Shown here one piece after another: positions 25,416 through 33,132 of a DNA stretch of 64,000 nt. The position numbers and the translations under genes were made by a program. Source of the DNA: Kitasatospora aureofaciens (GTDB lineage Bacteria > Actinomycetota > Actinomycetes > Streptomycetales > Streptomycetaceae); assembly GCA_000720845.1 (NCBI GenBank), contig JODU01000004.1, positions 62,001-126,000 on the forward strand, written 5' to 3'. Position 1 is the stretch's first letter. Each line of letters starts with the position of its first letter. The notes below the pieces were generated by a model. The model searched no databases and was not told the DNA's origin. It saw only the letters and a list, made by a program, of their open reading frames with translations.

Positions 25416-26987
25416 ATGAGCACGGAAGCGCGCCGCGCCTCCCTTCCCCCGCACCCCGACACCCCACCCCGCCCGCAGACCCCGCCCCACCCCGGGCAGC
25501 CGCCGCGCCCGGCGCCCGCGCCCGGTCCGTCGTCCGCGGCGTCCTCCACGCCGGGACCCGGCGCGCCTCCCCGGCCGGCCTCGCCCCACCCGGAGCCCCC
25601 GTCCCCTCCGGCGACGCCGCCGCCCCCGGCCGTTCCGCCCCGTCCCGGCGTTCCGCCCCGCCCGGCTCAGGCGCCTGCGGTGGAGCGGGGCGGCGGCGCC
25701 GAGGTGGCGCAGTCCGGACCGCGGCGGGACAGCGACGCGGCCTCACCCGGGGGGCGTACGGCGGCCGGTGACGGACGTGTGGACGTGGCTTCGGCGGACG
25801 GCCGGGACGACGGTGCCGGTGTCCGCACCCGCTACCCGCGCTTCCGGCTCGACGACTCCCGGTCCGCCGACGCCGCGCCGCCACCCCGGGCCTCCGCCCG
25901 CTTCCCCGACGCCGCGCCGACCGTCGGCCGTGACGCCCCGCCCCGCCGTCCGGGTGCTCCCGCGCAGGCCCCGACCGAGACGACCGCACGCCTGCGCCCG
26001 GTCCCAGCGGAATCGGGACCGGAGCCGCGACCGGAGTCCGCGGCTCGAACGGAACCGCACGACGCGCCACGGCCGGCACCCTCCCCACCCCCCGGCCCGA
26101 TGGAGCGCCCCGCCGTCCCCGCCACCCCCGACCCCGCCTTCTCGTGGAGCGGCCCGGACGACGTGCGCCCCCGGGTCTCCTTCGGGGAGCCCGAGGGGTA
26201 CGACGGTCCGGCCCGGCCGCGTCCGCTCGGCGGACGGCCCCGGCCGCAGGCCGTCGCCGCCGCCGTCTGCCTCGTGCTCGGCGTGGGCCTCCTCACCGGA
26301 GCCGTCACCGGCAGCTGGCTCGCCGGGGACTCCGGGGACGACGGCGCGCGCAGTGCGTACACCGAGGCCGGGGACCTGTGGCACAGCGTGCCCGTCGACC
26401 AGCTGTTCCCGCCCACCGTCCAGGGCAAGGGCGCGGGACCCGGCGGAGCCGACCGCACCTGGACGCGGGTCGCCGTCGCCCCGGACGGCGACTGCGCCGG
26501 CGCCTTCGACCGGCTCCTCGCCAAGGTGCTCGACCCGGTCGGCTGCTCGCGGCTGCTGCGCGCCACCTACACCGACGCCACCCAGAGCCACGTCACCACC
26601 GTCGGCCTGCTCTTCACCAAGGGTGACGCCGCCGCCATGACCGCGCTGGCGGACCGGTTCGAGAAGGAGGGCCTCGGCCGCCGGGACGACCTCATGCCCC
26701 TGCCGTACGCGGCGAAGGACACGGTCGCCGCGGGCTTCGGCGCACCGCAGCGGGCCTCCTGGACCGTCTCCGTCCTCACCGACGCCCCCGTCGTCGTCTA
26801 CGCCGTGTCCGGCTGGTCCGACGGCCGCACCGTCGACGAACCCGAACCCGCCGAGGAGGCCATCGAGTCCGGCGCCGCGTCGGCGCCCGCCCAGGCCGGT
26901 CTCGGCCACGAGGCGCAGGGCCTCGCCGACCGCGTCGAACGCGCCCTGCGCAGACACGTCGGCGCGCCCACGGAGCACCCGTCGTGA
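25416..26987 (+). CDS. Proline-rich single-pass membrane protein coupled to a mycosin-like protease
   Basis: 523 aa. The first 270 residues are a Pro/Ala/Arg-rich disordered cytoplasmic region with runs such as 'PPRPGVPPRPAQAP'. One membrane helix ('VAAAVCLVLGVGLLTGAVTG') lies near residues 277-297. The extracytoplasmic part (300-523) contains two Cys ('DGDCAGAF' and 'PVGCSRLL') and looks globular. I do not recognise the domain. Its stop overlaps the GTG start of the S8 protease (GTGA), so the two are translationally coupled and may work together in the envelope. Confidence 0.72.
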   Translation: MSTEARRASLPPHPDTPPRPQTPPHPGQPPRPAPAPGPSSAASSTPGPGAPPRPASPHPEPPSPPATPPPPAVPPRPGVPPRPAQAPAVERGGGAEVAQSGPRRDSDAASPGGRTAAGDGRVDVASADGRDDGAGVRTRYPRFRLDDSRSADAAPPPRASARFPDAAPTVGRDAPPRRPGAPAQAPTETTARLRPVPAESGPEPRPESAARTEPHDAPRPAPSPPPGPMERPAVPATPDPAFSWSGPDDVRPRVSFGEPEGYDGPARPRPLGGRPRPQAVAAAVCLVLGVGLLTGAVTGSWLAGDSGDDGARSAYTEAGDLWHSVPVDQLFPPTVQGKGAGPGGADRTWTRVAVAPDGDCAGAFDRLLAKVLDPVGCSRLLRATYTDATQSHVTTVGLLFTKGDAAAMTALADRFEKEGLGRRDDLMPLPYAAKDTVAAGFGAPQRASWTVSVLTDAPVVVYAVSGWSDGRTVDEPEPAEEAIESGAASAPAQAGLGHEAQGLADRVERALRRHVGAPTEHPS

Positions 26988-28165
26988 CCCCCGCAGACCT
27001 CCGCCGCAGGACGGGGGCCCTGAGCCTCTTCCTCGCCGCCGCCCTCGTCCTCGTCCCGGCCCCCGCCGCGCACGCCGACGGCATCCGCGCCCAGCAGTGG
27101 GCCCTGGACGCCATGCACACCCAGGAGGCGTGGCGCACCACCAAGGGCGCGGGCGTCACCGTCGCCGTCCTGGACACCGGCGTCGAGGCCGACCACCCCG
27201 ACCTCACCGGCAACGTCCTCACCGGCAAGGACCTGGTCGGCTTCGGCGCGAGCGAGGGCGACCGCTCCTGGGCCCGGCACGGCACCGCCATGGCCGGGAT
27301 CATCGCCGGTCACGGACACGGCACCGGAAACACCGAAGGCGTCATGGGCATCGCCCCGGAGGCCAAGATCCTCCCCCTGCGCGTGATCCTGGAGGACGGC
27401 GACCCCTCCCGCGCCGAGGCCCGCAAGACCCGCGGCAACGCCCTGGCCGAAGGCATCCGCTGGGCCGCCGACCACGGCGCCGACATCATCAACCTCTCCC
27501 TGGGCGACGACTCCGCCTCCGCCCACCCGGAGCCCGCCGAGGACGAGGCCATCCAGTACGCCCTCAGGAAGGGCGTGATCGTCGTCGCCTCGGCCGGGAA
27601 CGGCGGCGAGAAGGGCGACCACATCTCCTACCCGGCCGCCTACCCGGGCGTGATCGCCGCGACCGCCGTCGACCGCTACGGCACCCGCGCCTCCTTCTCC
27701 ACCCGCCGCTGGTACGCCACGGTCAGCGCCCCCGGCGTCGACGTGATCATCGCCGATCCGGACCACCGCTACTACGAGGGCTGGGGCACCAGCGCCGCCT
27801 CCGCCTTCGTCTCCGGGGCCGCCGCCCTGGTGAAGGCGGCCCACCCCGGCCTCACCCCGGCCCAGGTCAAGTCCGTCCTGGAGGACACCGCCCGCAACGC
27901 CCCCGCCGAGGGCCGCGACGACTCCCGCGGCTTCGGCTTCGTCGACCCCGCCGCCGCCATCGAGGCGGCCGGACGGCTGAAGCCCGCGGGGCTGAAGGCG
28001 GCGGCGTACGGCGACGAGTACTTCGGCACGGGGCCGGACGCCCCCGCCTCCGACGACGACACCTCGGCCTGGGCCGCCCCGCTGGCCGGGGGCGCGGGCG
28101 GCGTCCTGGTGGTCGCGGCCGTGGTCCTGTGGCGCGGCCGCCGCGAACGCCACGAGGACTACTGA
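26984..28165 (+). CDS. Membrane-anchored S8 subtilase, mycosin (MycP)-like
   Basis: 393 aa. Signal peptide at 1-31 ('LSLFLAAALVLVPAPAAHAD'). The catalytic triad is intact: Asp in 'VAVLDTGVEADHPDL', His in 'WARHGTAMAGIIAG', Ser in 'GTSAASAFVSGAAALV'. The oxyanion Asn is in 'VVASAGNGGEKGD'. A C-terminal membrane helix ('LAGGAGGVLVVAAVVLWRGR') ends in a basic tail. This layout is that of mycosins, which associate with type VII secretion, but no EccB/C/D/E or WXG100 gene is near. Translationally coupled to the preceding membrane protein. Confidence 0.87.
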   Translation: MTPADLRRRTGALSLFLAAALVLVPAPAAHADGIRAQQWALDAMHTQEAWRTTKGAGVTVAVLDTGVEADHPDLTGNVLTGKDLVGFGASEGDRSWARHGTAMAGIIAGHGHGTGNTEGVMGIAPEAKILPLRVILEDGDPSRAEARKTRGNALAEGIRWAADHGADIINLSLGDDSASAHPEPAEDEAIQYALRKGVIVVASAGNGGEKGDHISYPAAYPGVIAATAVDRYGTRASFSTRRWYATVSAPGVDVIIADPDHRYYEGWGTSAASAFVSGAAALVKAAHPGLTPAQVKSVLEDTARNAPAEGRDDSRGFGFVDPAAAIEAAGRLKPAGLKAAAYGDEYFGTGPDAPASDDDTSAWAAPLAGGAGGVLVVAAVVLWRGRRERHEDY

Positions 28166-28181
28166 TCACCCGGAGCGGCCT

Positions 28182-29081
28182 CTAGCCGGCGGGCTCGGCG
28201 TCCGTGAACACGGACACCGCCGCCCGTGCCGCCGCCTCGGTCAGCGCGATCCCCTCGGCCTGCGTACCGCTGCCCCGCGACACCACCGCCACCAGGTAGC
28301 CGTGGCCGCTCCTCTCCACCCGCCCGACGCTGTTGACGACCCACAGCCCGGTGGTGCTGCGCCGCAGCCAGCCGTTCTTCAGCGCCCACGCCGAACCGCC
28401 CGTGCCACCGGCCGCGTCGGCCGCCGCCGACACGCCCCACCGCTGACCGTCCGCGATCCGTTCCATCAGCCCGCGCACATACGCCCGCGAGGCCGCGCTC
28501 AGTGCCGAGCCGTCGGCCACGAACACCTGTCGCAGCAGCGTGATCTGGTCGGCGGCGGTGGTCCGGGTCAGGCCCCACAGCGGGCCGTCGCCGCCGTCGG
28601 TGCCGGTCAGACCGAAGCGCTCGTTCGCGGCGTCGAGCCCGTCGGCCGCCCCGATCGCCCGCCACAGCGCCGACGCCGAGTCGTTGTCGCTGTCCACGAT
28701 CATCGCGGTGGCGTACGACTTCTCCGACGCGGTGAGCGAACGCCCCGCGTCCTGCGCCCGCAGCAGCAGCGCCGCCAGGATGCCGACCTTGACGATGCTC
28801 GCCGTGTCGAAGGCGCCCGTCCCGTAGGAGGCGCCCTCGCCCGAGTCCGGGTCCAGCACCGCCACCGAGACCTCGGCGCGGTCCGGCACCGTCACCGACG
28901 CCATGGCCGCGGCCAGCCGCGCGTCACCGTCCGCCACCGTTTGAACCGGCTCGACCGGCTCGACCGTCTCCACCGCTGCCTCCCCGCCCGAGGGTGCCGA
29001 GGCCGACGACGATACGGCGCCGCCGTGCCCTCCGTCCCGGCCAGAGATCCCCGAGAGGCCGGTGAGGAACGCCGTACGCAC
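28182..29081 (-). CDS. Class A beta-lactamase-like serine hydrolase
   Basis: 299 aa. Penicilloyl-transferase motifs are present: SxxK in 'FDTASIVKVGILAALL', SDN in 'IVDSDNDSASALW' and KNG (the KTG counterpart) in 'WALKNGWL'. The usual omega-loop ExxLN is not evident, so it may be a D,D-peptidase-like or non-lactamase member. The N-terminus is short, with no clear signal peptide from the GTG at 29081, and a Ser/Ala/Val-rich linker; export or start position is therefore uncertain. Divergent from the SseB gene with a 20-bp gap. Confidence 0.76.
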   Translation of the reverse strand: MRTAFLTGLSGISGRDGGHGGAVSSSASAPSGGEAAVETVEPVEPVQTVADGDARLAAAMASVTVPDRAEVSVAVLDPDSGEGASYGTGAFDTASIVKVGILAALLLRAQDAGRSLTASEKSYATAMIVDSDNDSASALWRAIGAADGLDAANERFGLTGTDGGDGPLWGLTRTTAADQITLLRQVFVADGSALSAASRAYVRGLMERIADGQRWGVSAAADAAGGTGGSAWALKNGWLRRSTTGLWVVNSVGRVERSGHGYLVAVVSRGSGTQAEGIALTEAAARAAVSVFTDAEPAG

Positions 29082-29101
29082 CCCCCGATAAGGTCGGGAC
29101 C

Positions 29102-29833
29102 GTGGCGAACAAGAACATCCCCGACTCCGCCTTCTCCGACGACGACGGCTCCGCCGACCCCCGGCTGAGTGCCGCGCTCGCCGCCTGGGCCGAGGACCGC
29201 GCCGCCGTGGGCCCGGTCCTGGAGGCGCTCAAGGGCGCCCGGCTGCTCGTGCCCGTCGTCGCCGTACTCGGCGAGGTGGAGGAGGACGAGAACGGCCTGC
29301 GCCACGAGAAGACCAGCGACATGGCCGTACCGACCCTGAAGGCCGGCGACCGCACCGCGCTGCCCGCCTTCACGTCCACGGAGTCGCTCGCCCGCTGGGA
29401 CCCCGCGGCCCGCCCCGTCGCCGTACCCGTGCACCAGGCGCTGCAGGCCGCCGCGCACGAGAAGGCGGACACCGTCGTACTGGACCTGGCCGGACCCGTG
29501 CCGTTCGAGCTGACCGGAGCGGTGCTGCTGGCGCTGGCCGAGGGGCGTACGACGACCGATCCGCTCGCGGACCCGGCCGTGGCCGGTGCCGTGCGCACCG
29601 CCCTGGCCGACGAGCCCGCCGTGCTCCGCGCCCACCTCGGGCCCGGCCGGGCCGACGGCACGCTGGCGCTGGTCCTGGACCCGGCCGCCGACGCGGCGCG
29701 GGCCGCCCGTGCCGTCGCCGAGCGGCTGGCCGCCGACGACACACTGAGGGCCCGCCTGGTGCGCGGCCTCGACCTGGCACTGCTGCCGGCCGGGGCGACG
29801 CCGCCGGGCGAGCCCTTGTACGTGCGGGGATAG
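29102..29833 (+). CDS. SseB-domain protein
   Basis: 243 aa. The N-terminal 125 residues match the SseB N-terminal domain ('LKGARLLVPVVAVLGEVEED', 'MAVPTLKAGDRTALPAFTS', 'ARPVAVPVHQALQAA'). The C-terminal half is Ala-rich and less conserved. SseB family proteins in Actinobacteria are conserved but uncharacterised. TAAGGT at 29089-29094 with GTG 29102 eight nt later suggests a leaderless transcript. Convergent with the DUF1844 gene. Confidence 0.8.
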   Translation: MANKNIPDSAFSDDDGSADPRLSAALAAWAEDRAAVGPVLEALKGARLLVPVVAVLGEVEEDENGLRHEKTSDMAVPTLKAGDRTALPAFTSTESLARWDPAARPVAVPVHQALQAAAHEKADTVVLDLAGPVPFELTGAVLLALAEGRTTTDPLADPAVAGAVRTALADEPAVLRAHLGPGRADGTLALVLDPAADAARAARAVAERLAADDTLRARLVRGLDLALLPAGATPPGEPLYVRG

Positions 29834-29858
29834 CTCCTGCGAGGTCGGCGGGCGGCGG

Positions 29859-30224
29859 TCAGCCGTAGACCGCGCCCGTGTACTTCTCGCCCGGACCCTG
29901 GCCCGGCTCGTCCGGGACGAGCGAGGCCTCGCGGAAGGCCAGTTGGAGGGACTTCAGGCCGTCGCGCAGCGGCGCCGCGTGGAACGAGCTGATCTCGGTG
30001 GCCGTCGCGTCCAGCAGACCGGCCAGCGCGTGCACCAGCTTGCGGGCCTCGTCCAGGTCCTTGTGCGCGTCGCCCTCCTCGGTCAGGCCCAGCTTCACGG
30101 CGGCGGCGCTCATCAGGTTGACGGCGACCGTCACGATCACCTCGACCGCGGGGACCTCGGCGATGTCGCGGGTCATGGCGTCGAAGTCGGGATTCGCCGA
30201 TGATTCAGCGGGGGTCTCACTCAT
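29859..30224 (-). CDS. DUF1844 protein
   Basis: 121 aa. The conserved core 'VEVIVTVAVNLMSAAAVKLG' followed by 'DLDEARKLVHALAGLLDA' matches DUF1844, a small helical family of unknown function often encoded next to infC in Actinobacteria, as here. The start at ATG 30224 ('MSETPAES') is preferred over an upstream in-frame codon at 30257. Transcribed divergently from the infC leader. Confidence 0.84.
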   Translation of the reverse strand: MSETPAESSANPDFDAMTRDIAEVPAVEVIVTVAVNLMSAAAVKLGLTEEGDAHKDLDEARKLVHALAGLLDATATEISSFHAAPLRDGLKSLQLAFREASLVPDEPGQGPGEKYTGAVYG

Positions 30225-30272
30225 GCCGCACACGATAGGCGCAGCGGGGGAGCGCACCCCACCCGGACTCGG

Positions 30273-30302
30273 TTAGCCCTTCCCCCGCCGAGCTGCTAAC
30301 CT
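30273..30302 (+). promoter_or_regulatory. Putative promoter of infC-rpmI-rplT
   Basis: TTAGCC (30273-30278) and TAACCT (30297-30302) are 18 bp apart. Transcription would begin near 30308 and produce a leader of about 300 nt before infC. Confidence 0.45.
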
Positions 30303-30307
30303 TGTGT

Positions 30308-30607
30308 AACGACCGGTCGGACACGTACGCCCACGGCAGCGGATCCGGCCCACAAGTGGAGGCTTCGAACTCCCACCTGGCCGTCCTCCGGACGGCGGGT
30401 CACCGGTCAGGCGGCCCCGTCCCACGGCGGTGACCAGCCCGAAGTCGCGCCCCGCGGTCATCGCGGCGGTGCTCCGGTAGCAGTTCGAGGAGCCCCGCCT
30501 GTGATCGTCCGGGGCATTTTTTGTGCGCCGGCGCGGTTAGGTCTATCGAACACAGACGTTACGCGGCTGTCCGCCAGACCGTCGCGTGGTGCTACCGAGG
30601 AGGATCC
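30308..30607 (+). promoter_or_regulatory. Structured attenuator leader of infC-rpmI-rplT (L20/IF3-type)
   Basis: A gene-free leader of about 300 nt with successive hairpins: 30356-30361/30370-30376 (one bulge), 30381-30386/30390-30395, 30398-30405/30428-30435, and 30451-30455/30461-30465 (CCGCG/CGCGG). An intrinsic terminator follows at 30492-30522. GGCTTCGAACT (30361-30371) can instead pair with AGTTCGAGG plus CC (30482-30494), which would break both the first hairpin and the 5' arm of the terminator. This is the logic of the L20 autoregulatory leader known in Bacillus. The actinobacterial mechanism is inferred. Confidence 0.7.
30492..30522 (+). terminator. Attenuator terminator with T-run upstream of infC
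   Basis: GCCCCG (30492-30497) pairs with CGGGGC (30510-30515), followed by A and six Ts (30517-30522). A T-run is rare in this GC-rich window, so the site is likely a real Rho-independent terminator placed within the leader. Confidence 0.75.
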
Positions 30608-31264
30608 ATCAGCGCCGAGCCCCGCATCAACGACCGGATTCGCGTTCCCGAGGTGCGACTTGTCGGTCCCAGCGGCGAGCAGGTCGGGATTGTCCCGCTT
30701 GCCAAGGCCCTGGAGCTTGCGCAGGAGTACGACCTCGATCTCGTCGAGGTCGCGGCGAACGCCCGTCCGCCCGTGTGCAAGCTCATGGACTACGGGAAGT
30801 TCAAGTACGAGTCGGCCATGAAGGCCCGTGAGGCGCGCAAGAACCAGGCGCACACGGTCATCAAGGAGATGAAGCTCCGGCCGAAGATCGACCCGCACGA
30901 CTATGACACCAAGAAGGGTCACGTCGTCCGGTTCCTCAAGCAGGGCGACAAGGTCAAGATCACGATCATGTTCCGTGGTCGCGAGCAGTCCCGGCCGGAG
31001 CTCGGCTACCGACTGCTGCAGCGTCTCGCGGAGGACGTCCAGGACCTCGGCTTCGTGGAGTCGAACCCGAAGCAGGACGGCCGGAACATGATCATGGTCC
31101 TCGGTCCGCACAAGAAGAAGACCGAGGCGATGGCCGAGGCTCGCCAGGCGCAGGAAGCGCGCAAGGCGGACGCGAAGGCCAACCCCGGCAAGTCGCAGAA
31201 TGCCGCGGAGGCCGACGACGTCGAGGACGCCGAGGCTCCGGCCGAGGCACCCGCCGACGCGTGA
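30608..31264 (+). CDS. infC: Translation initiation factor IF-3 (apparent ATC start)
   Basis: 218 aa. N-domain 'PRINDRIRVPEVRLVGPSGE', linker helix, and C-domain 'LRPKIDPHDYDTKKGHVVRF', 'KITIMFRGREQSRPELGYRL' are all present. The acidic, Ala-rich tail after residue 185 ('ADDVEDAEAPAEAPADA') is longer than in E. coli IF-3. No ATG, GTG or TTG lies in frame near the conserved start; GAGGAGG (30597-30603) is placed 4 nt before ATC 30608. E. coli infC uses AUU, which IF-3 discriminates against for autoregulation, so an AUC start fits. The next in-frame alternative, TTG 30521, sits in the terminator and is not credible. Confidence 0.92.
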   Translation: MSAEPRINDRIRVPEVRLVGPSGEQVGIVPLAKALELAQEYDLDLVEVAANARPPVCKLMDYGKFKYESAMKAREARKNQAHTVIKEMKLRPKIDPHDYDTKKGHVVRFLKQGDKVKITIMFRGREQSRPELGYRLLQRLAEDVQDLGFVESNPKQDGRNMIMVLGPHKKKTEAMAEARQAQEARKADAKANPGKSQNAAEADDVEDAEAPAEAPADA

Positions 31265-31319
31265 CCCCGGGGGACGCCAGTCCCCAGGACTCAACCGATA
31301 CAAGAGCGACGCTCCCACC

Positions 31320-31343
31320 GTGCCCGGTTTCACGACCGGGCAC
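31320..31343 (+). other. Hairpin between infC and rpmI
   Basis: GTGCCCGG (31320-31327) pairs perfectly with CCGGGCAC (31336-31343) around an 8-nt loop, 32 bp before the rpmI start. It could be an RNA-processing or protein-binding site in the polycistronic mRNA. Confidence 0.5.
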
Positions 31344-31375
31344 CGGAGCGCCACCGACGAGGAGAGAACGGCGCT

Positions 31376-31570
31376 ATGCCGAAGAACAAGTCGCACAGCG
31401 GTGCCAGCAAGCGCTTCAAGATCACCGGCTCCGGCAAGGTGCTCCGTGAGCGCGCCGGCAAGCGCCACCTGCTCGAGCACAAGTCGTCCCGCGTGACGCG
31501 TCGCCTCACCGGCAACGCCGAGATGGCCCCGGGCGACGCCGCGAAGATCAAGAAGCTTCTCGGCAAGTGA
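31376..31570 (+). CDS. rpmI: Ribosomal protein bL35
   Basis: 64 aa, highly basic, full length. It starts 'MPKNKSHSGASKRFKIT' and contains 'HLLEHKSSRVTRRL', both diagnostic of bL35. The ATG at 31376 is preceded by GAGGAGAG (31358-31365). Part of the infC-rpmI-rplT operon. It binds 23S rRNA in the large subunit. Confidence 0.97.
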   Translation: MPKNKSHSGASKRFKITGSGKVLRERAGKRHLLEHKSSRVTRRLTGNAEMAPGDAAKIKKLLGK

Positions 31571-31667
31571 CGTACGGGCGCCACTGAGCGCCGTACGGCA
31601 GGACCGGGACCCATTCGATACCGGGCCGCGTGAGGACCACCGCGGCCCCGCTACAAGGAGTTAAAAA

Positions 31668-32051
31668 GTGGCACGCGTCAAGCGGGCAGTCAACGCCCAC
31701 AAGAAGCGCCGGGCGATCCTCGAGCAGGCCTCCGGCTACCGCGGTCAGCGTTCGCGCCTGTACCGCAAGGCCAAGGAGCAGGTCACCCACTCGCTGGTCT
31801 ACAACTACAACGACCGCAAGAAGCGCAAGGGTGACTTCCGCCAGCTGTGGATCCAGCGCATCAACGCCGCTGCCCGCGCCAACGGCATCACGTACAACCG
31901 CTTCATCCAGGGCCTGAAGGCCGCCAACGTCGAGGTCGACCGCAAGATCCTCGCCGAGCTGGCCGTCAACGACCCCAACGCGTTCGCCGCGCTCGTCGAG
32001 GTCGCGCAGAAGGCGCTGCCGAGCGACGTGAACGCGCCGAAGGCCGCGTGA
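31668..32051 (+). CDS. rplT: Ribosomal protein bL20
   Basis: 127 aa. Starts with 'MARVKRAVNAHKKRR' and includes 'SGYRGQRSRLYRKAKEQV', 'RKKRKGDFRQLWIQRINAA' and 'YNRFIQGLKAANVEVDRKIL', all conserved in bL20. It binds 23S rRNA early in assembly and, in other bacteria, represses this operon through the leader. GTG 31668 follows AAGGAG (31655-31660) at 7 nt. A strong terminator follows. Confidence 0.97.
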   Translation: MARVKRAVNAHKKRRAILEQASGYRGQRSRLYRKAKEQVTHSLVYNYNDRKKRKGDFRQLWIQRINAAARANGITYNRFIQGLKAANVEVDRKILAELAVNDPNAFAALVEVAQKALPSDVNAPKAA

Positions 32052-32077
32052 CGCTGCGCCGGCTTGAGCCGTAGTTG

Positions 32078-32112
32078 AAGGGACCCGCAGGCTGTGAGCC
32101 TGCGGGTCCCTT
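32078..32112 (+). terminator. Terminator of infC-rpmI-rplT
   Basis: A perfect 16-bp stem pairs 32078-32093 with 32097-32112 around a GTG loop, 26 bp after the rplT stop. Confidence 0.92.
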
Positions 32113-32141
32113 CGGTTGCCGTTGTTCGGTTCGTTGTCCGC

Positions 32142-32194
32142 CGCGGGTGCGTCGTGGCTGGTCGCGCAGTTCCCCGCGCCCCTTCGGGGGCGCG
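32142..32194 (+). repeat. Dispersed Streptomyces intergenic repeat, copy 1
   Basis: About 53 bp reading GTCGTGGCTGGTCGCGCAGT then TCCCCGCGCCCCTTCGGGG. The end CGCGCCCC-TTC-GGGGGCGCG forms a hairpin. The same core occurs at 38124-38174, 38247-38283 (inverted) and 55301-55348. All copies lie between genes. Confidence 0.85.
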
Positions 32195-32233
32195 TTGCAG
32201 TCCGTGGCGATTCAGATGTGAAGGTGAGCGAGA

Positions 32234-33082
32234 GTGCGTCCTGTCAGCCCCGAGCTGATTTCTCCCCGGTCCCCCCGTGTGGCCGCCGCACGGCGGCTGG
32301 GCAAGCGGAACTTCCGGGGGAAGGAGCGGCTGTTTCTGGCCGAGGGGCCGCAGGCCGTGCGGGAGGCCGCGGGGTACGGGGAGACGCTGGTCGAGCTGTT
32401 CGCGACCGTGGAGGCCGCCGAGCGGTACGCCGACATCGTGGGGGCCGCGCGTGACGTCGGTGCCCGGGTGCACCTCGCCGCCGACTCGGTGATCGAGGAC
32501 ATCTCCACCACCGTCACCCCGCAGGGTCTCGTCGGGGTCTGCCGGTTCCTGGACACGCCCTTCGAGGAGATCCTCGCCGCCCGGCCCAAGCTGGTCGCCG
32601 TCCTCGCGCACGTGCGGGACCCCGGCAACGCGGGCACCGTGCTGCGCTGCGCCGACGCCGCCGGGGCCGAGGCGGTCGTACTCACCGACGCCTCCGTCGA
32701 CCTGTACAACCCCAAGGCCGTGCGCGCCTCCGTCGGCTCGCTGTTCCACCTGCCGGTCGCCGTCGGCGTCCCCGTCGAGCGGGCCGTCGCCGGGCTGCGG
32801 GACGCCGGGGTGCGGGTGCTGGCCGCCGACGGCGCGGGCGAGCACGACCTCGACGCCGAGCTGGACGCCGGCACCATGGGCGGGCCCACCGCCTGGGTGT
32901 TCGGCAACGAGGCCTGGGGGCTCCCGGAGGAGACCCGCGCCCTCACCGACGCCGTCCTGCGCGTCCCGATCCACGGGAAGGCGGAGAGTCTGAACCTCGC
33001 GACCGCCGCCGCCGTATGTCTCTACGCGTCGGCGCGTGCACAGCGTGCCGCCGGAGGGTGCCGCTCCGTCACCGAGAGCTAG
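32234..33082 (+). CDS. TrmH/SpoU-family RNA 2'-O-methyltransferase
   Basis: 282 aa. The SPOUT motifs are complete: motif 1 'AHVRDPGNAGTVLRCADAAG', motif 2 'WVFGNEAWGLPEE' and motif 3 'VPIHGKAESLNLATAAAV'. The N-terminal 100 residues form the substrate-binding (L30e-like) domain with 'FLAEGPQAVREA'. It should methylate a ribose in 23S rRNA, as the family does using SAM. GTG 32234 is the start. It lies between rplT and pheS, consistent with a translation-related neighbourhood. Confidence 0.9.
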   Translation: MRPVSPELISPRSPRVAAARRLGKRNFRGKERLFLAEGPQAVREAAGYGETLVELFATVEAAERYADIVGAARDVGARVHLAADSVIEDISTTVTPQGLVGVCRFLDTPFEEILAARPKLVAVLAHVRDPGNAGTVLRCADAAGAEAVVLTDASVDLYNPKAVRASVGSLFHLPVAVGVPVERAVAGLRDAGVRVLAADGAGEHDLDAELDAGTMGGPTAWVFGNEAWGLPEETRALTDAVLRVPIHGKAESLNLATAAAVCLYASARAQRAAGGCRSVTES

Positions 33083-33132
33083 TAGGGTGACCAGCTCAAG
33101 GCCCCTGCGCGGTTGAGAGGTGGGGTACGGGG

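Noticed and set aside
26984..28165. Mycosin-like protease as evidence of a type VII secretion locus
   Set aside because: No ESX membrane components or WXG100 substrates are encoded in the neighbouring genes.
30521..30607. TTG at 30521 as the infC start
   Set aside because: It lies inside the terminator T-run, has no RBS, and adds residues not found in IF-3.
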